NCBI GenBank assembly: GCA_911728455.2
Contig: OU452223.1
Location: forward strand, 16,053,802 to 16,117,801
Reading direction: 5' to 3'
DNA: 64,000 nucleotides
Source of the DNA: Marthasterias glacialis
Lineage: Eukaryota; Echinodermata; Asteroidea; Forcipulatida; Asteriidae
The translations under genes were made by a program, and so were the position numbers. Of this stretch, positions 1-11,183 are shown piece after piece (position 1 is the first letter of the stretch; each line of letters starts with the position of its first letter). Below the pieces are notes generated by a model. That model was not told the origin of the DNA. It made no database searches and was given only the letters and a program-made list of their open reading frames with translations.

Positions 1-117
1 CCTAATCAATCAGAATGTTTGTCCAGTGTACTCTAAAACAACTATTCTTGCCAAACTGAAATTAACCAGTGGACAGTAAGCAGAGATATTGGGGTGGAGT
101 CCTGACTGGGGACTGGG

Positions 118-735
118 GTTGCTTTCATAGACCTGCGGAAAGCTTTGACGCAATGTACCACATCATCTAGCCCTATATAGGACTCTTCCTCTGTGCAGAG
201 TACACAGTATTTACACGAAAGTGAAGGCCACCAGAGCTACCACGACATCCTTGTTAAATTATAAGTTCATTTGAATGTTCCAGCAAGTACTTTAAAGTGG
301 TTTTCCAGCTGCCTGTCAGGTCGTACACAGAGAGTTTACTTGGCCCAAAGCATTTGGCCCAGAATATTGTTAATGGGGTACCACAGGGCTCTATCCTAGG
401 TCCGTTTCTGTTTTCTAGTATATACGTTAACTCCATGCCTTCTCCAGTCAGTGGCGTTGTTGACATGTTTCCCCATGACAGGTTGTGGCAAAACGACTGC
501 AGAATTTAAACAAAAACTATCGCTTGCTTTGACACAGATTTCTAGCCGGCTGAATACAAATCGCCTTATTTTAAACTACGGCAAAACCAATGTTATGATA
601 ATAGGATCTAGAGTAAATGTTACTGACAATGCTGACTTAAGAGAATGGAAGTAAATGACACTGTTCTTAAACGAGTTCATAAAACTCAACGTCTTGGAGT
701 GATTATTGATGATGAGTTAAATTACAAGCTACGGC
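118..735 (+). pseudogene. Reverse transcriptase pseudogene of the LINE
   Basis: Conserved RT blocks are visible but split over frames. FIDLRKA and, after a one-base slip, SFDAMYHII (about 124-170) match the catalytic motif-A block of LINE RTs (typical form DLxKAFDTVDH). WFSSCLSGRTQRV (298-336) is the following block. GVPQGSILGPFLF (375-413) is the highly conserved motif-B block. The expected YADD-type catalytic motif is corrupted near 460-480 (MFPHD in its place). Further on, LNTNRLILNYGKTNVMIIGS (550-609) and LGVIIDDELNYKL (about 690-728) match the thumb-side blocks. At least three frameshifts and the lost catalytic aspartates mean the enzyme is dead. No endonuclease domain is present in the window. 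Confidence 0.88.
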
Positions 736-1150
736 ACGTTTTTGTAGTTTGAACAACTTTTCGATGTGCATGTGAAACCTTTCGGATTTAATTTGCGAAC
801 AGTAATTGAAGTGGGGGTAAAATGAACGAATTAAAGTCGAGCATTTTTGATAGAGCAGGAATATATGGTTTTACACGACGAAGAATACCCAACTTAGACA
901 AGAGACTGATGATGCACTTTCCGTTGCTTACTCTCATTATGGTTCACATTTCTGTATTCTCTCCTTAATATATTTTCAATTTGTATTCATCTTTATAGTG
1001 ATTTTGATTGCTTTTATTTTTGAGCTGTTATTGTCTTTCGCTCCTTTTAACTTACTTCATTTCCCATGTTACTTTATCTTTTTGTTATTGTAACTCAGGC
1101 CTCCGTGGGACTACCCTGATAAAAGATCCCTGAATTAGGTGATACATAAA
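118..1150 (+). mobile_element. Degraded LINE (non-LTR retrotransposon), RT core to 3' end
   Basis: Remnant of a LINE whose 5' part lies outside the window or is lost. Reverse transcriptase motifs occur in the expected order between about 118 and 730 (see the pseudogene entry). They are followed by about 400 bp of AT-rich sequence and a 3' end near 1090-1150 reading CTCAGGCCTCCGTGGG, then ACCCTGATAAAAGAT. That tail resembles the 3' UTRs of CR1/L2/Jockey-like invertebrate LINEs as I know them. No poly-A or obvious target-site duplication was seen, so the 3' boundary is approximate. The clade assignment is an inference; an alignment of the RT would settle it. Confidence 0.8.
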
Positions 1151-2914
1151 CGGATTTTATAATTCAAAAAAATTCAAAAACCTGTCGTCAAACAATATAA
1201 TAAGCGCCCTGATTACCTACCTGTTGGTAGATACGTGTTCTATAAGACTTCAGTATCATTATTATCCAGTGAAATCGTTTCGCCGGGACGTGTTATTTCA
1301 TTTGGAAGAAAAATGCAATTTTGTTTCATTTTGAAGCGATGTTCGGCCTACCATCGCTTAGAGAAAACCGGTTTTCGTTTGAACACGGGTTCTTCATCTA
1401 CAACACCTCAAAAACGCTACCACCTTTTGAAATGGAATGTTCACAGGTTAGTTTTATAGTATGTATCTCCAATTATATTTCATTGAAACAAACTTACGGA
1501 TCCAAATACCAATGATGTAATTTCCCTGTCAATAATGTTTAATTGTCAGAAACAAGATACACGCGCCAAATTGAACTGTTTGTACCTTACCCCCCCCCCC
1601 CCCCCAATCTTGAGTTACTAATGATGTGTTGGCACTTTCGACCCATGATTTCACCCTACTTTACGCTTTATGTATATGTCAACGACTCGACAAAGTGAAT
1701 ACTTCTTACCGTACAGGAAATCTCCACCAAAAATGTGCACGGGTTTTTGACGGCATTTTCCGTGGCGGACTGATTAATCCCGCCCGTAGATTTCTCTCAT
1801 CGCCCCCCATGGATGCGACACAAATGCCGGGGTCGGTAAGATTTTATGATTGCCACTCGATCTCTAAAAGACGTGAAGCTGTCTGTAACCTTGCACAGTA
1901 TCTCTAGCAACTCTAATTAAGCTGTGGGTAAAGGATCTACACCGTTATTTTTGTATTTTTGTTGTTGCTTATATACATTATTTGTATTTCTATATTTAAC
2001 ATTGTAAGATGGAAGATCGCACGTGGGAAGAACCTAGTCAGGTAAAGACTGAAAATCTAATTCGAGGCTCTTGTCAAGGGTGGGATTTGAACCAGACAGA
2101 AAGACAGACAGTCAATCATTCAGTTAACAAAAAAGGGCCACGATAACCATCACGAAAAAACAGCAGGTGATGATTAAAAAGCGAGGCATCATGAGCAACA
2201 AAAAAATAGCAGGCAACGGAAGAAGAGCGATGTTTTATAGCTCTATTGTATGGTGTATAATTAAAAAATATATATATATATATAAAGACATCATCAACAA
2301 TGAAACAATGGACTCGAAGCCCGGACTGCGAAGCCCGGAATATATACTAGGGCGCTGCTCCCGCCATCCCGCTGCCCACACCATTATTGATTGATTCCCT
2401 CGGTATAAGACCCAATTTCTATAAAAACTAAGAAGATATCACAGAAGGACTGTCGTCAAAGGGAGTTCGTTTCTTACAATCGGTGAGAGACCCACATTCA
2501 TACACGGACATAGGTAGAAAGCACAATCAACTCATAATCACCCCGTATCACATTTACACTAGTTAACCTGAAACCGCTTCCATTCAAGACATTTGAAACT
2601 CTGTAGCTGAATGACAAAATGAACGCACGAATTTGACCACTTTCTGATATAGATTAAAAAAGGGTCTCTGACAAAGGAAATTTTCGTTGCCTTTTCCCGT
2701 AAAGAGTTTACCTTTTATCTATCCTTTGTGCGCAGTTTCTTTGGATTTCTTAAAATTGAATACCACACATCCGTAACACTGGAGGCGCACAGGCCGCCAG
2801 GTGTTTACCACAAGTTAATTAATATTACTGTATCTTAATAATCTATTAATATTTTCAGCCAAAATGAAATGCATTCAGCGCCAAATTTGGACGAGAAATC
2901 ATGGTTTGGTAACC
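1151..2914. other. Intergenic or intronic, no gene seen
   Basis: No supported gene. The open frames are short and have no recognisable domain or coding look. There is a run of 16 C at 1590-1605 and a short (TA)n at 2268-2284. On the minus strand, a tRNA B-box-like GGTTCAAATCCCACCC (about 2079-2094) may be a scrap of a tRNA-derived SINE. The 11-base sequence CGAAGCCCGGA is directly repeated at about 2315-2340. Confidence 0.6.
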
Positions 2915-4680
2915 ATGACCAGAAAGTATTAACCGATAATGGTTTTACAGAAGTTGTGTAATTGGAGCCTGACTGCACAACGTTTTGAATCTGTATGGCT
3001 TGTTGCACGTGTCAACATGTTGATGATAAGATTTGCCTCTCCCAGTTGGGATTTGGTAATTTACTTTCTTTTTACAGGACAGCCAAAAGTGCTACAACCT
3101 CGGTTTAGTTACGTCAATTATTAGTGTAGAGAATGTTGCCTGTGAGTGGATGTTGTCTGGAGGCCTATATACGTATATTAAGCCATGGTTTTACAGTCGA
3201 CACAGTGTATTGACCGATATTAAATGGCTTTACAAAGTTGTATACTAATATCGCCTGACTAAATGTTTTGAATGTGTATGACTTGCATGTGTCAGCATGT
3301 TGATGACAACGATTGCCCCTCCCAGTTGGGATTTGGTAATTTACATTTTTTTTTACAAGAGATCAAAGTGCTACAACCTCAGTTTTTGTACGTCAAAAGA
3401 TGGCCTTTATTGTTGTAGTTGCCTGGCTGGCTGGCCTATGGTTTTATAGACGACACAGTATTTTAACCATTAATGGCTTCAAAGTACTTATCGTCTGACT
3501 ACATGAAAATGTATCACATGCTTTTGTCAACATGGTGATGATATTTGCCCCTCCCTGTTGGGATTTGGTAATTCACTTTCTTTACAAGAGCCAAAAGGGA
3601 TACAACCTCATACGTCAAAGATGGTCTTTGTTGTTGTATAGAGAATATTGCCCGTGGGTAGATATCGTCTAGGCCAATACTTACCATTGTTCCACAGTTG
3701 ACGCGGTATTTTAACCGATAATGGCTTTACAAAGATGCATACGCCTGACTACATAATGTTTTGAATGTATATGACTTGCATGTGTCAAGATGTTGATGGT
3801 GATAAGTGCCATTACTCTAAGTTGGGATTTGGTAATTTACTTTCTTTTACAAGAGCCAAAAAGTGCTACAACCTCAGTTTTTGTACGTCAAAGATGGCCT
3901 TTGTTGTTGTAGAGTATATTGCCTGGCTGGATGTTGTCGAGGCCTATGATTTTATAATAGTCGACACAGTATTTTAACCGATAATGGCTTTACAGTACTT
4001 ATCGCCTGAATACATTATAATGTTTTATGAATGTATCACTTGCATGTTGGGATTTGGTTCTTTTGCAAGAGCCAAAAAGGGCTACAATCTCAGATTTTGT
4101 ACGTCAAAGATGTCCTTTATTGTTGTAGAGTATATTGCCTGATGTTGTCGAGGCCTATGGTTCTATATAGTCGACACAGTATTATTTTAACCGATAATGG
4201 CTTTACAGTACTTATCGCCTGACTACATTATAATGTTATGAATGTATCACTTGCATTTTGGGATTTGGTTCTTTACAAGAGCCAAAAAGGGCTACAACCT
4301 CAGGTTTGTTACGTCATAGATGGCCTTTATTGCTGTAGAGAGAGTTGCCTGTGCATGGATGTTGTCTAGCCCTATATCCCCACCATGATTTTACGGTCGA
4401 TACAGTAATATTAACCACCAGTCTGGTACCGACAGGGGTCGATGAGCCTATGACTTTCTTTTATAAGAGCCCAAAAGTACCACAACCTCAGTTTTTGTAC
4501 TTGAAAGATGGCCTTTATTGTTGTAGAGTGTATTACCTGTATGTTGTCGAGGCCTATGGTTTTATAGTCTGTGAGTGGATGTTGTCATAGGCATATATCC
4601 CTACCATGGTTGTACAGTCAACACAATACTTAAACCACCAGTCTGGTGCCGACAGGAGTTGATGAGTCCACAATACGGCT
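2915..4680. repeat. Degenerate tandem array, ~213-281 bp unit, about 7-8 copies
   Basis: The landmark AACCGATAATGGCTTTAC or a variant recurs at about 2931, 3212, 3465, 3713, 3976 and 4189, with diverged forms (AACCACCAGTCTGGT) at 4413 and 4633. The spacings are 281, 253, 248, 263, 213, 224 and 220 bp. Within each unit the same order recurs: CGCCTGACTACAT, GACTTGCATGTGTCA, GTTGGGATTTGG, ACAAGAGCCAAAA, GTGCTACAACCTCAG, GTACGTCAAAGATGGCC, then GAGGCCTATGG and TCGACACAGTATTTTAACC. Units shorten to the right by internal deletions. The small open frames in it are repeat shadows, not genes. Confidence 0.92.
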
Positions 4681-6304
4681 ATGCTCGGGAGTTTCCGGAA
4701 GGACTTTTATGTGATTCGGAAACGTTTCTCACGTATACCGGAAGAAATTTTTACTTGCGTAGAATCGGGCAGGTTGGACAACATTTTGTGTTTGGTATTT
4801 GCATCTGTGTCGCTTCACACCCGTTTCCTTCCGTGAATTCCTCCCCTTTTTCGCCCTGCATTCCTCTTTCAGTCGCACCACTGCCCACATCCTCGACATG
4901 CCCTCTCGTCTTTTCCCCCAATTCAATACAATACAAATTCAGTTCAATACATGTCACTCAATACCCTGAGTCATTTCACGTGCGGAGCCCACTGCGGTCA
5001 GTAGCCTAAAACTGGCCGGTCGTGCCACGGGCCAAAAAAACTCCCAACTCGCGCTCTCCGATTTCCTCGCAACCTCTATAATTACAAGCGTTGTTGCAAG
5101 CTGATGTGCGTTCTCTTGCGCGGTCGTAGCCTGAAACCGTCCGCCAGTTTAAACCCACGAAGTCTAAATCGATGAAATGTATACCCGAAGAATAAGTTTT
5201 ACTGATGGTTGTTACTGGAGAAACATTGACAAACGCATCGACCCAAGGGAGGTGCAAGATATACCCTTACGTCATTTGTGAAATAAACGACGCAACATTA
5301 AAGTGTGCTCTTGTATACTGTAAAATAAAGTCCCATCTACTTCTGTTTTATCTAATACCACTTGGCTGGGGCTGCCTCCAAATATACCTGCAATCAATGC
5401 TGGAATGTTTCATCACAGCATACTCTGAAGGTGGAGTGATGTCTCTACCCACTTTAGATTCAAAGAACCTAACAGAACACGCTCCTTTAAAGTGTTGAAG
5501 AAAGTGTATGTTTCTGTTAAATGAATACTTGCACTACAAGTATTTGTGATTGTCAGATAGAGAGAAAAAAAAGCGTATATTTTAAACCGAAAACTTACAC
5601 TTGCATGGTTTACGATTTGCGTTGTTAGCAAGCTTCATGAAAAAGAACATCACCTTTCCCCGCTGATATCCTATTTCGTGGAAATAGTGTGGAATCAATT
5701 CTCGTATAATGAAGTTAATGATAAACATGCAAGTCGAAGCAATAACTTAATGTGTACAAAACCATTCTGTCAAATGCGCTTTAGCTGTTGGGTGTAAAAA
5801 AAAATATAAAAGAATAAAACTATCGGAAATTTTGTTTCGTGAAAGAAGCTTTGAATTACTTCGCATGATATTAAACTTTTTTAAACATGTACAAAAGAAG
5901 TGAACAAACCACTGTGTGATTTTTTTCTCTAAAACGGGAGACACTTTTCTAATGACATTGTAGAAACTATTCTGATGATACTATTTCTTGAAAACAGAGG
6001 ATTAAAATGAATGTATTCTTCCAACTACCAATCCTGTACAACCTGGTTAATTGAAATCACTCCAATGGTGGTAGCTACAAAAACTTACACCAAAACATAT
6101 CCTTATTTACTAAATAATAAAATGCAACGGCAAAACATTCCTTAATGCGAACCGGTATTCTGCGCTATCGGGAAATAACTTCCGGTTATTCAGCTGTAGA
6201 GCACACCAGTAAACGGGTTAAGACTAAACCGAACCAGAGGCTCTTCCCTGAACCACCGTTTCTTCCACGAGAAGACTGAGATCTTAAACGAAGAAATTCT
6301 TCTA
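4681..6304. other. No gene seen
   Basis: The longest open frame here (about 4575-5009, +) starts inside the tandem array, contains no domain I recognise and has no splice or promoter context, so I do not call it. The rest is AT-rich with short A runs. The right end leads into the CACTCT-ended repeat at 6305. Confidence 0.55.
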
Positions 6305-6313
6305 CACTCTAAG

Positions 6314-6345
<32 letters not shown>

Positions 6346-6425
6346 AACAGAATTGAACCGGATTCCGGGTCCCACAGGGGGCAGGGCCCAATTCTGGGTC
6401 AGTCTGACTCGCAAACTCTTTAAAC
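6305..6425 (+). mobile_element. MITE fragment, CACTCTAA end with GGGTC-rich body
   Basis: It begins CACTCTAAG directly after a TA dinucleotide, then has a run of 29 A (6314-6342). Then comes GAATTGAACCGGATTCCGGG, a GGGGGCAGGGCCCAATTCTG block and GGGTCAGTCTGAC. The same body recurs at 7212-7364 and 16950-17172. No matching right terminus is visible, so this copy is truncated or its end is lost. The A run has apparently grown inside the terminal repeat. Confidence 0.7.
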
Positions 6426-7211
6426 AGCGCCCTCTGGTAATAAGTTTTTAAAATGCTACCAAAAGATGTTGTGACTCTGTTTTACGTCAAATGTTTTGTG
6501 TGTTAGTTCATTTAAGTTTACCAGCATTTTCATGTTCACGAACACCTAAAGTTTTTATGTCATAAAATCTCAATGTCTAGTTATAATTTTTTTTGTAACC
6601 GCCGGATATCCTATATTTGTCTTTTTTCCACAAGAGATCTCGGGAGATGTAGTTGTTAAATAGTTAAACAACTATTGTTGTATAGACTCGAAAAAGTTAC
6701 AAGCTTTCATTTAAGGTATCACACACAAAAAAACGCCATTGATTAGTAGTAGATAGTTAAAAACTAAAAATGAATTGTTGTCGGGATCCCGATATTAAAT
6801 CACGTCCATCAGCCATGTACAAACATGTTTGCATGTTACATGTATTTTGTGCATTGTTCGTAGCAGATGCGAAAGTTTGTGTATGTTTTTTTTCGTTTTG
6901 AAACAGCATCTTCTGTCATAATTCGTTCAGAGAAATAAAAAATAATTAAAAAGTCGCCGAAAATCGGACCACAGATCTTTAATATTGAACTGGACTGGGA
7001 AGGTTTGCTGTCAAACGATTTGTGAAGGAGTATTCTAAAGATAGACTTAGTGAACTGTTATGTGAAATATTTTCAGAAGTTGAGATTTAAATATATAAAA
7101 AAAAAACTAAAAAAAAAACAATGACATTTTTTTCTGTTGGCAACTCATCATCTCTTGGTTGGCTTATATAGGGCAAGAATAAAGACCCTGTAAGCTTGCG
7201 TACGCTCTCAA
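6426..7211. other. No gene seen
   Basis: AT-rich sequence with T and A runs (for example near 7100-7120). No open frame with coding character, no RNA gene and no repeat structure that I can support. Confidence 0.55.
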
Positions 7212-7364
7212 CACTCCTGGGTCAAAATTGACCCGGATTGATTCCGGGTCGCAGGGCCCCGACCCATTTCTGGATTTAGTATGACGGGGAATTTGTGTCA
7301 AACTGACCCGATACGGTGTCAGACTGACGCAGAATCCGAGTCAAAATCACAATCTTTAATAGTG
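7212..7364 (+). mobile_element. MITE copy, CACTC/GGGTCAAAATTGACCCGG family
   Basis: The left end is CACTCCTGGGTCAAAATTGA, followed by CCCGGATTGATTCCGGGTC and GGGCCCCGACCC. The right end is AATCTTTAATAGTG, an imperfect reverse complement of CACTCTAAAAAT. A TA follows the right end. The interior has repeated CTGACCC/ACTGACGCAG steps also found at 16950-17172. The small size, terminal inverted repeats and lack of coding capacity fit a non-autonomous DNA transposon. The family name is not known to me. Confidence 0.75.
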
Positions 7365-7663
7365 TAATGTCGTCACCAGTTTAAAATTGAAACAGAGAAG
7401 GGTCAGTTATCAATGCACACACTGAAACCATGTCCAAAACCCCTCTTATGTTGACTGCGGAGCTGAACTGGTGACTTTTTAATACCGTAGTTTTTTACTT
7501 CAACTACCGGTTTGAACCGGAAGTCAGTGTCAAATTGTGGTCATATTTGTTGTATATCCATTTAGTTTTTATTACCTTTCTGAATATAGATTGTAGAAAT
7601 CCATTGTGTACTTCAGGAGTTAGGATTTTCTGTATTGAACTTTGATTTAATGTACTTTGACAT

Positions 7664-7731
7664 CTGACGACGTCATGATGACGTCATTATTCAAGTGCCG
7701 TCTTCATGTTGATGTTCAAGTATATATATAT
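7664..7731 (+). promoter_or_regulatory. Possible promoter-like cluster: two GACGTCA sites and TATATATATA
   Basis: Two CRE-like palindromic cores lie 10 bp apart (GACGACGTCATGATGACGTC, about 7666-7685), with TATATATATATG about 35-45 bp downstream. CRE is the known binding site of CREB/ATF proteins. Nothing coding follows at once: the next ATG at 7801 opens a four-codon frame inside a GAA repeat. It could drive a non-coding transcript or be chance in AT-rich DNA. Confidence 0.2.
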
Positions 7732-7795
7732 GCGAAGTTTCAAGGTTCAATTCAATTTCAACCTTGAGTTATCTTTTGGAGAAAAGTAAAGAGGA

Positions 7796-7836
7796 AAACG
7801 ATGAAGAAGAAGTAGAAGAAGAAGAAGAAGAAGAAA
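7796..7836 (+). repeat. GAA microsatellite
   Basis: A short, slightly interrupted (GAA)n tract, read as AAGAAGAAGTAGAAGAAG and so on. A similar GAA tract lies at about 10720-10737. Confidence 0.85.
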
Positions 7837-8817
7837 TGTTGATTGTGTATATCCCTTCATTTAATTATGTATCCCTTCTTTAACTTGTTTGGAAATCAGA
7901 ACGTTGTACAGGGGACGCCGTTTTTACAAGCTGCTTCAGTAGTATTAATTGTGTAACCTTACGCCCATTGAAGTGACGTACATGTATACATCGCAGTAAC
8001 TGTGGTAACCGGAGATGTTGTGAATTAGGAATTAAGCTTCAGAGGAAATTTAAGGAGATGGAGAAGAAAATGGGTCATTATAAACATTGTAAATAGTATA
8101 TAGGTGTGCGACAGAAAATGCAGTTATAGCTAAGGTGAAAAGGCGACTGTGCTTAAACATTCTCTTTTTATTTTTATTTTTTATTTGGGTCCAATGGGCG
8201 TGAATGTGGATCTTAATCGCAAACGCTTATAAATTCACGATTGAGCCAACAACAGCAATAATCCAGCTCTCCACAAAGGAATTGAAATGATGTCAAAAAC
8301 AACAAAAGGTGCCGTGTGGTCCCAATTCGTTTTCCCGCGCGATGAATGCCGTCAGTCAACGGCCATCTCGCTACTCTCAAGGTATCATTCCGTCTTGTCA
8401 ACACGTCGGGGAAAAAGAGCTCAGAAAACCGCCAACGAATAATCATCGCAATTGCTGCGGTTGTCGCTTATTTAACACGCTTTACTTCCCAAGATAATGA
8501 TCCGCGCTGACAGCTACCGGTGGTAAATGCTGCCACCAAGACCAGTGGGATCACAAATATCAGCACCGACAATTGCTGAGGTGATAAATGAGAAAGCTCA
8601 GACACATTTTTTACATTTATCCTTTCTGACCTTACGTTTGACCCCCAAATACAAGAAGCATCTTTTAGTTGCTCACCCAGACCTCTCTTCCTAATTATGA
8701 AATCAATAAAGCCTGGAAGAATTTATGGAAGTGTCATCTTGTATTCAACCTCATTTTGTTCGTTTCAAGCAATCTTGTAGGGTTGATATATTTCCCCCGT
8801 TAAAAGTTCGTCGAAGA

Positions 8818-8860
8818 CTCTTTCAATCACATATCAAAAATTGATATGTGATTGAAAGAG
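8818..8860. repeat. Perfect inverted repeat, 20-bp arms, 3-nt loop
   Basis: The left arm CTCTTTCAATCACATATCAA (8818-8837) and the right arm 8841-8860 are exact reverse complements, separated by AAA. Flanking bases match imperfectly for a few more positions. The loop is too short for a typical microRNA precursor, so a foldback insertion or replication-slip palindrome is more likely. Confidence 0.9.
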
Positions 8861-9626
8861 CCATCGCACAATCTCTTGGGCTGTGGTTCTATTTTGAGAT
8901 GCAAGCGAGCGTACAATTGGCTATTGATGAGGAGCAGCATGTGTTGCCCACAACAGCTCCCGGATACAGACCACTGCATGCGACAAGCCAACTCGGCACA
9001 TCACTGAACCAAACCACCGATATCATCCCATCCATTTTCAAACGTGCACTTCGTGCCGGCGTGGTATTTAAAGGTTCACTCAACAGTTGGTGCCATTTCG
9101 AACCAGCGCAGACCTTTGAGAGAAGAGGCAGTCTTAAAAATACGTACTGCGTGACCATGCCCACGACCCGTTGATACAACTTGTCACCTCTTACATCAAC
9201 TACTCGATACGCGTTGTAGGAAACATCTCGCGATCGCTCAACTCTCTCTCTCTCCCCACACACACTCGACTATACGCCGTTTGACCATTAAAAATGACGT
9301 ACTGACGACATCGTGGGCTAAACAGTTTCTTAAGCAGCGCGCTCTGGAGGTTCACACATGGGCGGTTATCTCTACTCTAAACAAGTCCACTGTACAACGC
9401 ATCGACTGGCGCGGCGCTAAACCCCTAACTCCACGATAAGGCAGAACCCGCACATGGAGGCAGAGTTATTGTGAGTTATACTTGAAATCGCCGCGCTCCA
9501 ACTAAAAAATCGTCCAAACAATAAGTGAGCTTTGAAGACTGTTAGGGGGGTTACGTGGAGCGCCCATTCCTTGAGCCTTCTTAAGGGGGCCTTGGTTACT
9601 TTCCTGAAACTCTCCTTCTTTACACC
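8861..9626. other. Upstream region of the signal-peptide exon; no gene called
   Basis: More GC- and CpG-rich than its surroundings (for example CGCGGCGCTAAACCCC near 9411 and ATCGCCGCGCTCC near 9486), as may be expected near a promoter or 5' UTR. Overlapping open frames on both strands (about 8848-9263) show no recognisable domain and read like noise in GC-richer DNA. A short CT/CA-rich stretch lies at 9238-9268. I see no convincing TATA box just upstream of 9627. Confidence 0.45.
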
Positions 9627-9812
9627 ATGAGGTTCTGTTGTGTTGTAGTGGTTCTCCCGTTGATCTGTGTGCTAGCCGGGTGCCTAGTGGCCCGTGCTGC
9701 ACCAAGGAGGGGAGGAGGAGGCAACAGCGACCCGCGGTGGAAAAGGAATTTTTCGCCACCGGGCATGCAGAATTCTGGCGGCAGCTACAATAAAGGAGAT
9801 CTTGTTGAAAGG
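9627..9812 (+). CDS. Candidate first coding exon of a secreted or neuropeptide-like precursor (partial)
   Basis: Sixty-two codons from ATG to a consensus donor, AGG|GTGAGT at 9812/9813, in phase 0. The start context ACACCATGA (A at -3) is good, and the pyrimidine-rich CTCTCCTTCTTTACACC just before it lacks an AG acceptor, so the ATG is likely within the first exon. Residues 1-24 form a classic signal peptide: short basic start (MRF), a hydrophobic core rich in V, L and C, and a small-residue cleavage site near VARA-AP. The mature part begins APRRGGGG and has a dibasic site in DPRWKR (residues 39-40), followed by NFSPPGMQNSGG and then SYNKGDLVER up to the exon end. Basic residues after a signal peptide fit a peptide-hormone or growth-factor precursor, but I do not recognise the family. 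The next exon was not found. Reading through the donor gives hydrophobic sequence typical of translated intron. Confidence 0.55.
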
Positions 9813-10900
9813 GTGAGTGTTTTTCCAATTGTTTTAATTCTTTACTTGAGAGTACCGTTCATGGATAAATTACTATATACAAATAAATTAGAAGACAACA
9901 AATAAATCAAGCCAGATTCGATTAAGCATCGCAAACAACAACAAAATGCTTACGTTCTTACCAAATATGAGGCTTTGCTTGTTTTTAGCACATTATCTGC
10001 ACGTGGAGACAAATTCATTTTCGCCGAGGCCGACTTTTCACAATTTTAGATGTGAACATGTTAGGTTTAAAGTCGGAATGATGTTGAGTCACTATAGTAT
10101 ATTACGCACTGTATATTGCATCCCCTCGGGGTAGGGGGGGGGGCATCACAGTGTCGCTTCTCCATCTTCAGGTCGAATAAATCTACATGTCGAACAAAAT
10201 AAATCTGTTTTTTTTTAAAGTCTTTTGTAGGAAATACCTTCAAAATAGCAGGTTACTTGAAATCATTCTTTGAGTACAATAGCAACGTTTCCCCTTTGCC
10301 TCCAATGTTTCGTGCCCTGAGAATTTTCTTTTCAACAAAAGCATTCCGGCAGTCGCACGCTGTGAAGGGATTAAGTATAGCCGCTGAAATCTCTCCCCAT
10401 AAGCGATGTGACTTCTCGTCCGTCGCCAAAAAAATGTGTGTAACTGACAATGGTTCAATGGGGGAGAAGAAAGCATTCAGGTGAGACGGAACATAATCAA
10501 AAGCTCTGTGTGTGTGTGTGTATATATATGTACGTGTATGCATGCCCGATAAAAATGGTGTCAAACCCTTGTTATGATTTGATTAGGGACCACTTTTCTA
10601 GGTGAGACGAGGGTTTCAATCAGTTTGAGATGTGCGATCATTTTATAAGGCCTTTTTTCTTTTGTATACCAAGACGTGGCCGCTTCTGATTATGCATATA
10701 TCTCATCAAATCCGCTGCAGAAGAAGAAGAAGAAGGGGAAAAAAAAACGATAAAATATTGTGTGATCCCAGATCGGAGATTTATAGTTGATAAAACTAAA
10801 GAACTTGAGTCCTCATTTGTGTTTTTGAAGGAAAATTATTAACAGAGTACTTACAGTAGTGGAACTTATGAGAACAAAAATGCCGTTCGCGCTGTTATAT
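9813..10900. other. Probable intron sequence after the 9627 exon
   Basis: It starts with the donor GTGAGTG. It holds a run of 11 G (10132-10142), a short (TG)n(TA)n tract (10507-10528) and a GAA tract (about 10720-10737). The overlapping open frames on both strands at 10240-10564 show no coding character. A possible acceptor CACCACAG near 11612 would add only eight codons before a stop, and I do not propose it. Confidence 0.4.
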
Positions 10901-11025
10901 CAAGTTCATATCGAAACCAATCCCGCACAGGAATATGTCCGTCCAAAACTATTGTCAAAGTCGAGAAAATTGCATTTAAGACCCCATTTCGATCCATGTC
11001 GAAATCGAAATAAGCCCGATATGAG
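10901..11025 (+). repeat. Dispersed repeat copy C (partial, diverged)
   Basis: It shares CAAGTTCATA, CAAAGTCGAGAAAATTG and AAGACCCCATTTCGAT with the longer copies at 13942-14246 and 47523-47842, in the same order and orientation. Its small hairpin reads ATTTCGATCCATGTCGAAAT, a variant of the hairpin in the other copies. The open frame across it is a shadow of the repeat. Confidence 0.65.
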
Positions 11026-11183
11026 CGTATGCACGATATCCCTGATTTAACACAAATAGTATATATTTTTCGTTGATTTCTCTCAAACGAGACTTAGAAT
11101 TTAATGAAATGGCTACAGGTTTTTCGTTAGGTGGTGTGTTGATTGGGAACCAGAAGATAAAAATTGATAAATCTTTTAAAAAA

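Larger units (their letters stand above)
7365..8817. other. No gene seen; CRE/TATA-like cluster and GAA repeat inside
   Basis: Apart from the two small entries inside it (7664-7731 and 7796-7836), this stretch shows no supported gene. The opposing open frames near 8213-8497 overlap on both strands and show no domain. A short T-rich patch lies at 8162-8186. Confidence 0.5.

Noticed and set aside
2915-4680. CRISPR-like array
   Set aside because: Units are 213-281 bp, degenerate throughout and without short identical repeats or unique spacers; the genome is eukaryotic in character.
4575-5009. 144-codon plus-strand frame
   Set aside because: It begins inside the ~250-bp tandem array and continues into unrelated sequence; no recognisable protein features.
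9240-9270. CT/CA-rich tract as a core promoter
   Set aside because: It is a simple-sequence tract with no initiator or TATA at fitting distance.
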